Shown: positions 31,901 through 41,968 of the stretch, in pieces | Layout: every line of letters starts with the position of its first letter | Numbering within the stretch: the stretch's first letter is position 1 | The notes under the pieces: model-generated | What the model was told of the DNA's origin: nothing | Seen by the model: the letters and a program-made list of their open reading frames with translations, nothing else | Databases searched by the model: none | Assembly (NCBI GenBank): GCA_014843695.1 | Contig: CM026397.1 | Coordinates: forward strand, 51,880,101 to 51,944,100 | Direction of reading: 5' to 3' | Length of the DNA: 64,000 nt | From: Archivesica marissinica | Lineage: Eukaryota; Mollusca; Bivalvia; Venerida; Vesicomyidae | Translations under genes and position numbers: made by a program

Positions 31901-34036
31901 GTGTGTACGATCGAGGAGTACCTGCATTGTGTGTACGATCGAGGAGTAGCTGCATTGTGTGTATGATCAAGGAGTAGCTGCATTGTGTGTATGATCGAGG
32001 GAGGAGTTGCTGCATTGTGTGTATGATCAAGGAGTAGCTGCATTGTGTGTACGATCGAGGGAGGAGTTGCTGCATTGTGTGTACGATCAAGGAGTAGCTG
32101 CATTGTGTGTATGATCGAGGAGTTGCTGCATTGTGTGTATGATCAAGGAGTAGCTGCATTGTGTGTACGATCGAGGAGTTGCTGCATTGTGTGTACGATC
32201 AAGGAGTTGCTGCATTGTGTGTACGATCGAGGAGTAGCTGCAGTGTGTGTACGATCGAGGGGTTGCTGCATTGTGTGTACGATCGAGGAGTAGCTGCATT
32301 GTGTGTACGATCGAGGAGTTGCTGCATTGTGTGTATGATCAAGGAGTTGCTGCATTGTGTGTACGATCGAGGAGTAGCTGCATTGTGTGTACGATCGAGG
32401 AGTTGCTGCATTGTGTGTACGATCGAGGAGTTGCTGCATTGTGTGTACGATCGAGGAGTTGCTGCATTGTGTGTACGATCAAGGAGTAGCTGCATTGTGT
32501 GTACGATCAAGGAGTAGCTGCATTGTGTGTACGATCAAGGGAGGAGTAGCTGCATTGTGTGTACGATCGAGGAGATGCTGCATTGTGTGTACGATCAAGG
32601 AGTAGCTGCATTGTGTGTATGATCGAGGGAGGAGTAGGTGCATTGTGTGTACGATCGAGGGAGGAGTTGCTGCATTGTGTGTATGATCAAGGAGTAGCTG
32701 CATTGTGTGTACGATCAAGGGAGGAGTTGCTGCATTGTGTGTACGATCAAGGAGTAGCTGCATTGTGTGTACGATCAAGGAGTAGCTGCATTGTGTGTAC
32801 GATCAAGGAGTAGCTGCATTGTGTGTACGATCAAGGAGTAGCTGCATTGTGTGTACGATCAAGGAGTAGCTGCATTGTGTGTACGATCAAGGAGTAGCTG
32901 CATTGTGTGTACGATCAAGGAGTAGCTGCATTGTGTGTACGATCAAGGAGTAGCTGCATTGTGTGTACGATCAAGGAGTAGCTGCATTGTTTGTACGATC
33001 GAGTAGCTGCATTGTGTGTACGATCAAGTAGCTGCATTGTGTGTATGATCGAGGAGTTGCTGCATTGTGTGTACGATCGAGGAGTTGCTGCATTGTGTGT
33101 ACGATCAAGGAGTTGCTGCATTGTGTGTACGATCAAGGAGTGGCTGCACTGTGTGTACGATCAAGGGAGGAGTAGCTGCATTGTGTGTATGATCAAGGAG
33201 TAGCTGCATTGTGTGTACGATCGAGGAGTAGCTGCATTGTGTGTACGATCGAGGAGTAGCTGCATTGTGTGTACGATTGAGGAGTAGCTGCATTGTGTGT
33301 ACTATCGAGGAGTAGCTGCATTGTGTGTACGATCAAGGAGTAGCTGCATTGTGTGTACGATCAAGGAGTGGCTGCATTGTGTGTACGATCGAGGAGTGGC
33401 TGCATTGTGTGTACGATCGAGGAGTGGCTGCATTGTGTGTACGATCAAGGAGTGGCTGCATTGTGTGTACGATCGAGGAGTTGCTGCATTGTGTGTACGA
33501 TCAAGGAGTAGCTGCATTGTGTGTATGATCGAGGGAGGAGTAGCTGCATTGTGTGTACGATCGAGGGAGGAGTTGCTGCATTGTGTGTACGATCAAGGAG
33601 TAGCTGCATTGTGTGTACGATCAAGGGAGGAGTTGCTGCATTGTGTGTACGATCGAGGAGTAGCTGCATTGTGTGTACGATCAAGGAGTAGCTGCATTGT
33701 GTGTACGATCAAGGAGTAGCTGCATTGTGTGTATGATCAAGGAGTAGCTGCATTGTGTGTACGATCAAGGAGTAGCTGCATTGTGTGTACGATCAAGGAG
33801 TAGCTGCATTGTGTGTACGATCAAGGAGTGGCTGCATTGTGTGTACGATCGAGGAGTGGCTGCATTGTGTGTACGATCAAGGAGTGGCTGCATTGTGTGT
33901 ACGATCAAGGAGTGGCTGCATTGTGTGTACGATCGAGGAGTAGCTGCATTGTGTGTACGATCGAGGAGTGGCTGCATTGTGTGTACGATCAAGGAGTGGC
34001 TGCATTGTGTGTACGATCGAGGAGTAGCTGCATTGT
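29000..34036. repeat. Large minisatellite, 28/32 bp unit, about 175 copies
   Basis: The unit is 'tacgatcgaggagtagctgc' plus 'attgtgtg'. Variable sites are 'gatcga'/'gatcaa', 'gagta'/'gagtt'/'gagtg', an optional 4-bp 'gagg' duplication giving 32-bp units, and rare short 'cgagtagc' units. Stops are absent from several frames on both strands, so dozens of 60-195-codon frames arise; all are repeat translations of the type 'SYTQCSYS' or 'CIVCTI'. An 'agctgacacgagg' break lies near 31080. At about 5 kb it is the largest array in the window. Confidence 0.98.
29757..30220. repeat. Higher-order repeat, 116 bp (four units), about 4 copies
   Basis: Within the large array the order of variants 'gatcaaggagtt', 'gatcgaggagtt', 'gatcaagggagg', 'gatcaaggagta' repeats with a 116-bp period (28+28+32+28). 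Translated 64-residue frames starting at 29749, 29865 and 29981 are identical, which shows recent amplification of a four-unit block. Confidence 0.93.
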
Positions 34037-34250
34037 GCCCTCCCTTGCCATAGATATGCCACTCCCTTGCCATAGATATGCCACTCCCATGCCATAGATA
34101 TGCCCCTCCCTTGCCATAGATATGCCCCTCCCTTGCCGTAGATATGCCCCTCCCTTGCCATAGATATGCCCCTCCCTTGCCATAGATATGCCCCTCCCTT
34201 GCCTTAGATATGCCCCTCCCTTGCCATAGATATGCCCCTCCCTTGCCTTG
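34037..34250. repeat. Minisatellite, 22 bp unit, about 10 copies
   Basis: The unit is 'cccctcccttgccatagata' plus 'tg'. It joins the 28-bp array directly at 34036 with no spacer. Variants are 'ccactccc', 'cttgccgta' and 'cttgcctta'. Confidence 0.96.
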
Positions 34251-34468
34251 ATACATGTGCAAGCATGTCACAAATTTATGTATACGACTATTCGATTCTT
34301 GAATCTGTCAATTTTTGAATCTGTCTGTCAATTTAAAATTTGATAGTGGTGAGACGGGCAGACAAGACCGTTTTAGAAGCCAGGTATACATAAATTTGGT
34401 AAGGAAAATTGTAAAAGTATGTAATAAAATTGTTTTGTTTGCTGTATGTAAACTGTTTAACCCTCTGT

Positions 34469-34716
34469 TTAACCCTTTATAATGCTGAATAAATTGGAAG
34501 GAATGTGCAAACAACATAGATCTAGATCAACAGTGGCGTAAAGCTGCATCTTATCAGGATCTATGATGTTTGCTATTCAGCCAAGTGTTTTAGCTCCACT
34601 ATCAGAACAGCAAATAGCATAGAGACTAATCGGACGGCACGTTGTGTGGCGTCTGATCTGGCTATATGCTGTTTGCAAAAGGGATTTTTAGTCATGATTG
34701 GCAAGTTAAGGGTTAA
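34469..34716 (+). mobile_element. MITE-B copy 2, complete
   Basis: TTAA at 34469-34472 and 34713-34716 flank 'ccctttataatgctgaataa' and '...gattggcaagttaaggg'. The interior has paired, inverted 'gcaaacaacatagatc' and 'ctatatgctgtttgc' segments that could form long hairpins. No coding capacity. Confidence 0.88.
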
Positions 34717-34954
34717 CAGAAAAATGTATGTCAGTATTACCATTATTCACAACGAAATAGTAATTCATATTTCAAACAGAATGATCTAGAAAGATGATTT
34801 ATTGATGCGAACAAGGCTAAAGTAACATTAAATATGTAAGTCAATTGTATAATTCCAAAGAAAAATGCCAGAAATGCATTATAACTCAAAATATTCTTAA
34901 TATATACAAAGGGATTCATTATATAGTATATTTGCAAACATTTTAAAGGTGAAT
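34717..34954. other. No gene seen
   Basis: A/T-rich spacer. Confidence 0.3.
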
Positions 34955-35215
34955 TGCAAACTCCACCATGGAAAGGAATTGGTTTATGTTTGTGGCTTAA
35001 AGTTGCACCATGGCACAGCTTCGGTTATAATGTAACTCTCCAGCTATTATTGGTGGAGGAAGGGATCCCACACATCCCTCCATGCAGTATTAGGCACACA
35101 GGTAGAACCACCGACCTTCCGCAAGCCGACTGGTTAGCTTCCTCACATGAAAGAAATCCCCAGTGGGGATTCAACCTTACAATGGCGGTGTGGCAAATGA
35201 TTTGAAGTCAACGAC
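34955..35215 (-). mobile_element. SINE-D copy (minus strand)
   Basis: Contains 'ggtagaaccaccgacctt', 'ccgcaagccgactgg', 'agcttcctcacatgaa' and, at the other end, 'cttaaagttgcaccatgg'. These are the complement of SINE-D parts seen at 36.6 kb ('ggaaggtcagtggttctacc', 'ggtgcaacgttaag') and 50.9 kb. An 83-codon frame here is a by-product. Confidence 0.75.
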
Positions 35216-35813
35216 CTGAACTACAGGAATTAGTATAAGCATTTTCATAATTATGATAGTTATTGCCAATCTATATATTTCAAGTTGTATCACACTGTTA
35301 CTGCAATGCTAATTTCTGAATGGAAACTAAGTCAGAAACCATTCCAAACCCCAGATAGCGATTATACGAAAGCACAGATCATGGATTGGAAAAGCATTTA
35401 ATAGTTAATTATAGGTTACATGCAAGATGGAATCGTACACACGAGTTACTTGACATTGATTTGACTTGTTGCTGTCGATTCCAGCGGTGGCTACAACACA
35501 CATGTTAGCTATAAACTGAGAGTTTGCAATTAATAGATGCTTCACAAGTCTATGGTTTCAGTTTCTTATTGGGCTCCAGTCTTGGTAGGCAAAAATAAAT
35601 ATGTTGTGTACAACTTTTCTTATTGTCTGTACAGGGCTCATTCTAGTGGGTGACTTGGGCAAAATAGTTGCCCTCTGGACCCCGACTTCTCCATGGGGGG
35701 CCCTGCCCCCACCCCCACCTCTCCCTAAAAACAATAAATATTTGTTTTCAGAATTTTGTCCAGTAAGACACACTGGCCCATTATAAAGCACTGCCTATAT
35801 TCATGTGTTCTAC

Positions 35814-36101
35814 AGACGGATATGTAGCCCAGTGGTAACATGCTGGACTGGTAATCCAGGGATCGCAGGTTCGATCCCGCGTCTGACCATAATAAAATTA
35901 ACAGTCTTTCAGATGGGACGTTAAACCGAGGTCTTGTGTCGGTGCTTTACACTGTGCACATAAAAGAACCAGAGGATACTCTGGAATGGGTCTCTCTGTA
36001 TCATTGCACTATCCTCCAAAATCTAAAATGACTAATATCTTCAGGAGGCATCGCTCATATGGGCAACCGGTAGCGACGATAAATACGTAACATAAAAAAA
36101 A
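35814..36101 (+). mobile_element. SINE-E, full length, tRNA-Thr-like head
   Basis: Flanked by 'atgtgttctac' (35803-35813 and 36102-36112). The head (about 35815-35888) is strongly tRNA-like: A box 'tagcccagtggtaac', anticodon arm 'ctggactggtaatccag' with GGT in anticodon position (Thr), B box 'ggttcgatccc'. The body contains 'gatgggacgttaaacc' and 'ttgcactatcctccaaaat', then an A tail. The acceptor and T stems are imperfect, so I call it a SINE head rather than a tRNA gene. Confidence 0.93.
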
Positions 36102-36118
36102 ATGTGTTCTACATGTAT

Positions 36119-36363
36119 TTAACCCTTTCAACCCACAGGCCTCTAAATAGGCTTATGAAAAGTGTAGATCCAGATGAGCCGGCTCGTAACGAGCCGTCTC
36201 ATCAGGATCTGCACTTTTTTGCCAGTAATAATTATTACTATTTTTAGATAAAATTACCAATTTTGATAAATGAACTGGTCCAAATGTAATTTTCTTATTA
36301 ATTTATTGGTCTAAAAATAGCATGCACCAGTCCATGTCAGTTACTTGGGGTTGAATGGGTTAA
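36119..36363 (-). mobile_element. MITE-A copy 2
   Basis: TTAA at 36119-36122 and 36360-36363. Minus orientation of the 236-bp family, with the central 'ggctcgtaacgagcc' inverted repeat. It inserted next to the SINE-E copy inside R5. Confidence 0.93.
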
Positions 36364-36594
36364 TGGTCATATTGTGTATTTAACCCTATTTCTATTTATT
36401 AAATAATACCATTTAAGGATGCAATAATACGCATTCTCACTTCTCCCAAAATGTTTGACCTAGAATGAACCCTGCTATATAGGTTGGGTTGGACATGCTC
36501 TTTCCAATCTTGATACCAGGAAATCCATTGATTGGGTTAGCTTTTGCAAACTGCATAACATTATGTACTCCGAAAAATTCAGTTGCTATCCAAC

Positions 36595-36740
36595 TGACTT
36601 ATGGAAGGTCAGTGGTTCTACCCAGGTGGTGTCAGTGCTCGGAGGGGCACCCCCAGAAGTCTTCCTTCACCATTAGTAACTGGAATGTCGCCATATGACC
36701 TTGGCTGTGGTGCAACGTTAAGCCCAAAAAAAACTAAACA
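36595..36740 (+). mobile_element. SINE-D, unexpanded 3' part
   Basis: Reads 'ggaaggtcagtggttctacc', 'gtgctcggaggggcaccccc', 'gtcttccttcaccattag', 'gtcgccatatgaccttggct' and 'gtgcaacgttaagccc'. The segment 36616-36678 is the single-copy form of the 60-bp unit amplified at 19.5-20.3 kb. Confidence 0.82.
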
Positions 36741-36851
36741 ATTCAGTCGCTTGTATAATCTCTCGCGGTGTAACAGTGTTGATGATCTAATTTCATAATA
36801 GCTGTCCCATGTGAAGTCAGCATACAAAAGTTTTATTTCTAGCACACTTAT

Positions 36852-37083
36852 TCAACCCATTCAACCCCAAGTAACTGATATGGACTGGTGTATGATATTC
36901 TTAGACCAATAAATTAATAAGACATTTGGACCAGTTCATTTATCAAAATGGGTAATTTTGCCTAAAAATAGTAATACTGGCAAAAAGTGCAGATCCCGAT
37001 GAGACGGCTCGTCACGAGCCGACTCATCTGGATCTACACTTTTTGTAAGCCTATTTAGAGGTCTGTGGTGTTGAAAGAGTTAA
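36852..37083 (+). mobile_element. MITE-A copy 3
   Basis: 224-bp copy with TTAA on the right (37080-37083) and a mutated left target ('ttcaa'). Central 'ggctcgtcacgagcc' present. Confidence 0.9.
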
Positions 37084-37599
37084 TGTCAGAAAGATCTATG
37101 GTGTTATAAATATTCCAACAACATCATACTAATGACATTCTTTAATTAAAGGAAACACAATTCTCTATTTGCGAGTTTGTTGAAGAGGGATGACCAGCGA
37201 AATATATTATTTCAATCTTAGCGATAAATTATGATATTTAAAACTTCTGCTTTAAATGCAATTCATTTAATCTCACTGCACTTAATTTCATATTTCTGTT
37301 AATCTATGCTCTAGCTCTATTATATATTTGACAGGCGATTCTATGTATAGCAACTTAGGCACAAATTTACAGTACAAAAGCCATATTTTTTTGTTTTGAC
37401 GGCTATAATATTATAATTTGTAGACTATAATGGCATTTTAAGAGAAACTGTTGTTCAATCCATTTTATTCCCATATCAATAACGTGAATGATGTTTTAAA
37501 CCCAATATCTTACATGCATTATAACTCACGTGTGTTTTATATAGCCACATTGAATAATACATTGGAGTAGTAGATTTTCAATATATATTTTTTTTTTCA
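37084..37599. other. No gene seen
   Basis: A/T-rich unique stretch; nothing recognised. Confidence 0.35.
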
Positions 37600-37895
37600 C
37601 AGGTCACAATCTGACCTTAATAATATTAACAGTTTTTCAGATTGGACTATAAACATGTTAAAGAATCGTGGATGTTTCAGGAATTAGAGCGTCTTCTGCA
37701 TCTCTTGCACTATCTTCCAAAAACTGCATCTCTTGCACTATCCTCCAACAACCACATATATTGCACTCTCCTCCAAAAAATGCATCACTTTCACTATCCT
37801 CCAAAAACCGGCATCTCTTGCACTATCCTCCAAAATGTCATCTCTTGCACTATCCTCAAAAAACTAAAATAGCTAATATATTTCGCATTCTGAAT
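37600..37895 (+). mobile_element. SINE-E, diverged, with internal tandem expansion
   Basis: 'ggtcacaatctgacc', 'ttaacagtttttcagatt' and 'ggactataaacatgtta' are diverged SINE-E body. The segment 'ctcttgcactatcctccaaa' is then repeated six times (about 37697-37860, period 26-31 bp), before 'actaaaatagctaatat' resumes the SINE end. In the copy at 35.8 kb this segment is present once. Confidence 0.82.
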
Positions 37896-38445
37896 GCATT
37901 GCCCTCGATTAACAAGGGGGGTGGGGTGGGGGCGATAATTAATGTATGCAAGAAGTATGTGTTATATATGGTCCGGTGGCAGACGTATAATTATTTGATT
38001 GGAACTTGGATTACAATTACGTCTTCAACGGTTTATGACTGATTACTGATGTTAAAGAGAAAACATGGACAAAATTCTTTCAGAATTGGTCTTCCTGGTA
38101 AAAAATCGGTCAATAAATGACAGTCTCTGGCAGTATCAGATAATGCACAGAAATTCCATAGCATTCAGAGCAAAGTTATGCAGATCTCACAGAGATTGGC
38201 TATCTCATTGTCACATTGTGATTCGCAGATATTCTAAAATATAGCCTATATGCAAAGATTCCAAGACTTGACATATATGAAAGCAATGTTGATATTTTGC
38301 AGAGATACATTTCTCAAGTCAGCAAAATTGAATGCAAGAATTGTATCAGAATTGCAGCCGATATTGAGTGATCATTTTTGTGAGAACTTGGAATTAACTC
38401 TATATCACCCTATTAAAACAGAATAGGTCAAAAAAGGGAACTGGT
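37896..38445. other. No gene seen
   Basis: Unique text; G-rich run near 37915. No domain. Confidence 0.35.
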
Positions 38446-38717
38446 CCACCTCCGTGGTCGTGTGGTTACGGTCACTGACTTGTATACCACTGTAACCTAT
38501 CATCACTGATTGTCACGGGTTCAAGCCCCGCTCAGGCCGTGTCTCATTTATATGAAAATGTTGGCAGTTTCTTATGGAGATTGGTGCACCCAAGTACTGG
38601 TTAACCGCTGGAGCATGCCCAGGAAAGGTGTTGTTAAGTAAACTGCCCGCCGGCGATATAGCCCAAAATGGTGCTGATGCAGGCGTAAAACATGAAATAT
38701 AACATAAATAACATAAC
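38446..38717 (+). mobile_element. SINE-C copy 1
   Basis: Head with A box 'gtggtcgtgtggttacgg' and B box 'cgggttcaagccc', separated by extra bases as in tRNA-Ser/Leu (long variable arm). Body: 'tgttggcagtttcttatgg', 'caagtactggttaaccgctg', 'gcccaaaatggtgctgatgc'. Tail: repeated 'ataacata'. A 41-bp array starts about 20 bp after its end. Confidence 0.9.
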
Positions 38718-38739
38718 TTCATAGGTGGCACACTCCTGA

Positions 38740-38980
38740 TCTTGTCCTGGAAGAATTCTAGGCCATGAACACCTAGGGACAGAGTTCATGGAAGAATTCT
38801 AGGCCATGAACACCTAGGGACAGAGTTCATGGAAGAATTCTAGGCCATGAACACCTAGGGACAGAGTTCCTGGAAGAATTCTGGGCCATGAACACCTAGG
38901 GACAGAGTTTTGGGAAGAATTCTAGGTCATGAACACCTAGGGACAGAGTTCCTGGAAGAATTCTAGGCCATGAACACATT
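38740..38980. repeat. Minisatellite, 41 bp unit, 6 copies
   Basis: The unit contains 'ggaagaattctaggccatga' and 'acacctagggacagagtt'. Each has an EcoRI-type 'gaattc' and an AvrII-type 'cctagg' palindrome. Confidence 0.95.
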
Positions 38981-39319
38981 TCATGGTGTTTTTCTCATTA
39001 CTGACATTAATTTTGTTGAACCTGTCAAATGAATAAAAAGTAGCTGTATTTTATATTGCAGCTTGCTCTAGTTTCTAATAGAAGTAAATCAGATTGCATT
39101 TAAGTTCATTGAAAATTTGCGAAAATCATTTCTTCCATTATATTGTCGAACCTTGTTACTTGCTGATTGTATTTCATGATATAATGGAATATTGTGCATG
39201 TGACATGTCCACCTTCATGCTGACAAACGCAGCAAACATCAACTGTTCTTATTTGTCGCATAATTCATAAACAATATCTGCAGTTTTGCAATTCCTCTAA
39301 AACTCCTTTGCTCTTTTAG
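38981..39319. other. No gene seen
   Basis: A/T-rich spacer. Confidence 0.3.
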
Positions 39320-39548
39320 TTTATGCAAATTTATTTTAACTCGATTGCGAAATAAATTCCTATAACTTCTTACAACTTATATTAATCACCCTCGAGACCT
39401 CATTCCTGATGGAATCCATCGCCACAAGGGATAGAGATGAGGCAATGTAGAATTTACATGCCTTAGGCAAGGGCACAATCGTAACTGCTACCTCTTGCCT
39501 CAAACTCGGGGGTGGGCATTTTCGCACCTGAAGCGAACGCGCTATAAA
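39320..39548 (-). mobile_element. SINE-A, near full length
   Basis: Minus-strand copy with tail 'tttatgcaaatttatttta', 'gaggtctcgagggtgatta' on the coding side, and the head ending 'gaagcgaacgcgcta' (complement of 'gcgcgttcgcttc'). The B-box region is mutated ('aaactcggg'). Confidence 0.88.
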
Positions 39549-40115
39549 CAATCCGTGCGAGTATTATAGGAAGTTCCTATATAGGCCCAGTTTAATTTCG
39601 ATTGCAATATTTTATTTTGTAGACTATATATTTCTGTAGCTATATAACTTTTTTTAAAAATTGAAAAACTAGGTCAAAGGTTTGGATTATAGAAGTCCTT
39701 ATAAAACCATGCCAAATAGTTACATCGCTATTGCATTTCGTTTGATGAACGTATGTGCCCTGATTGTATTCATTTTTGTATGAGGGTTCCCAATTAATGA
39801 TATGCAGGTGACATGTGCACTCAAAGTTATGGGCATGCGCATTCACAGTGTTAGGCAGCGTTTGGTCGCGAGAAATGGTGTGTCTTACTTTTTATGCAGT
39901 TCCACGTATGATTTATTTACCTGTTCCGGCACGCGTTAGTTGCAAATCTGGTCTATAAACATTTTAAATGCAAAGTGTGTATAATTAATGTAAATATAAG
40001 TAATGAATCGCGGGTTAATAGTCAGGGTATAACTAACTACATTTGGCACGTTTAAAGTTAACGTAGATGCCTTCGGAAGGTTTCGCCATGTTGCTCATGG
40101 TCAACATCACACTGG
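39549..40115. other. No gene seen
   Basis: Unique text; a 68-codon minus frame has no domain. Confidence 0.35.
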
Positions 40116-40129
40116 AACGTAGATTTTAA

Positions 40130-40375
40130 GTCCCCCTCCGTGGACTTGTATACCACTGTAACCTATCATCACTGATGACGGGTTCGAGCCCCGCTTAGGC
40201 CGTGTCTCATTTATATGAAAAAGTTGGCAGTTTCTTACGGAGGTTGGTGCACCAAAGTACTGGTTAACCATTGGAGCCTGCCCAGGAAAGGTGTTGTTAG
40301 GTAAACTGCCCGCCGGAGATATAGCCCAAAATGGTGCTGATGCAGGCATAAAACCCGAAATATAACATAACATAT
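40130..40375 (+). mobile_element. SINE-C copy 2 with 14-bp target duplication
   Basis: Flanked by 'aacgtagattttaa' (40116-40129 and 40376-40389). It lacks the A-box segment ('tcgtgtggttacgg...') by a small internal deletion but keeps the B box 'cgggttcgagccc' and the full body. The tail is 'ataacataacatat'. Confidence 0.94.
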
Positions 40376-40462
40376 AACGTAGATTTTAAATAGCTATTTT
40401 TTTTTCACGATCGCTCCATAACACTTGAATGGCAATAACACTTTCAAAATGAACCACACAGG

Positions 40463-40652
40463 TTGACCCGTAACCTGCCAATCACAAGAAAAGTCGCTTT
40501 TGCAAACAGCATAGAGCCAGATCAGATGATACAGAACATGCCTTCTGATCAAGCTCTATGCGGTGTGCTATTCGGATAAAAACATGTGGTCTGAATAACA
40601 AGCAACATAGATACTGATCAGACGCCAATTTATTCGGCAGGTTATGGGTTAA
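40463..40652 (-). mobile_element. MITE-B copy 3
   Basis: Right TTAA 40649-40652, left target mutated (TTGA 40463-40466). Ends 'cccgtaacctgccaatca' and 'cggcaggttatggg' are inverted repeats. Interior 'ttttgcaaacagcatagagc' as in the other copies. Confidence 0.87.
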
Positions 40653-41154
40653 GACGATGTGCAAAGGATCAGGTTTCAGTTCAAGGTGACAAATAGAACA
40701 TAGTTCATAGCCAACTGGCATCCAAATGCATTTATACGGTGGCGACTTTAAATAAACTTATTAGTCAGTCAGCCAACTGGCTCTTGTGGGTATCTCTCAG
40801 TCTGCACTAGTGTTCCAATATTATTATTTTATAAAATACTAATTGAAAAATTGAAAACCTTGACAAATTCTATGTGACATTCTAAGGAGAGTCTTGCCTT
40901 GGCTGTCTGTCCTGTATGTGTCTCGGGGGACATGTATGATGAATATTGTTATTGGGATGTCCCTGTTTGTACATCATATCGGCTGACATTTAGATTATTA
41001 CTGGAATACCAAAATTAATTAATTGTTTATGAGAGATCAGATAGGGATATTGGGAAGCACTGATGTAATTTGTGCTGTTAGCTAAATTGATTAATTTAAT
41101 TGGATTTGTATTTAGGTCATCATACTACTTGTTATTGACTCTCGTTGTGTTGTG
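40653..41154. other. No gene seen
   Basis: Unique text; 'gggaagcactgatgt' near 41050 resembles a piece of the dispersed repeat at 22.86 kb but is too short to call. Confidence 0.35.
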
Positions 41155-41268
41155 GATGGAGCCTCCGATGGGAAATGGAGCCTCCATTGGGAAATGGAGC
41201 CTCCGTGGGGAAATGGAGCCTCCGTGGGGGAAATGGAGCCTCCTTGGGGAAATGGAGCCTCCGTGTGG
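41155..41268. repeat. Minisatellite, 19 bp unit, 6 copies
   Basis: The unit is 'ggagcctccgtggggaaat' with small variants; spacing is 19-20 bp from 41161 to 41257. Confidence 0.93.
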
Positions 41269-41968
41269 GTCATCCAGCATCTGAGGGTGATATATATCTG
41301 GATAGGTGGGTCTTTATTACTATATGAATTTTTCAAATTTGACTTTACACAAGTAAACAAAATTTGACTTTACAGGACGTAAACAAACTAGCATGCATTA
41401 TTTTCTCTAGAACTAGTGATGATACGGCTTTTTCTGGTTTGATACGTGAAACAAAACAGCAAGCGTAATATCAGACTGGAAAACACAGCATATCAACCTA
41501 GACAGTATTGTGGTAGGAAAATAACATTAAAAAAAATTATTAAGAGTTATAATTCACATCCAAGTAATAAATATAAATATTATGCATAGAATAATTTATA
41601 TTAATTTGGTGATTATAATGATTGGTGAACATAATATTTAAAACTTTGGCTTACTTGAATTTATTTACCAATTTAAGTGGGTACTAAAGATGTTTACAAT
41701 CAGAACTATAAATTATATCAAGGATTAAATACCCAAGTAAAGAGATTAATTGTAAATGCCTGCCTTTCTTTATGTAAAACTTGGTTTGAAATTGTTCCAA
41801 AACAAAGGTACGAAAAATTACGCGATAAGTCTGTGTCCCCATTGTTTGGAAAATGAAAAGTAATTATTATAACAGACATTGGGCATACTCCAAGACTTGG
41901 CTATGGTAAATACAGTTAGTCGAATAAAATAAAACCAGTCATCAACTTGTGGGCATGTGAGAAATATG
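41269..41968. other. No gene seen
   Basis: A/T-rich. Two close copies of 'aatttgactttaca' lie near 41336 and 41361. Confidence 0.35.

Larger units (their letters stand above)
35632..36474 (+). mobile_element. Element R5 copy, interrupted by a SINE and a MITE
   Basis: Terminal inverted repeats 'cagggctcattctag' (35632) and 'ctagaatgaaccctg' (ends 36474). The left part (35632-35800) and right part (36364-36474) match the uninterrupted copy at 49008-49309. Between them lie SINE-E (35814-36101) and MITE-A (36119-36363). CAGGG-type ends occur in hAT elements, but I found no 8-bp target duplication, so the class is open. Confidence 0.75.

Noticed and set aside
29000..34036. Dozens of 60-195-codon frames on both strands
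   Set aside because: All are translations of the 28-bp satellite unit.
29000..34250. Centromere or telomere satellite
   Set aside because: No telomere motif; a single 5-kb array is too short to claim a centromere, and its genome distribution cannot be seen from here.
35815..35890. Functional tRNA-Thr gene
   Set aside because: The anticodon arm is good, but the acceptor and T stems do not pair fully; it is the head of a SINE with target duplication and A tail.
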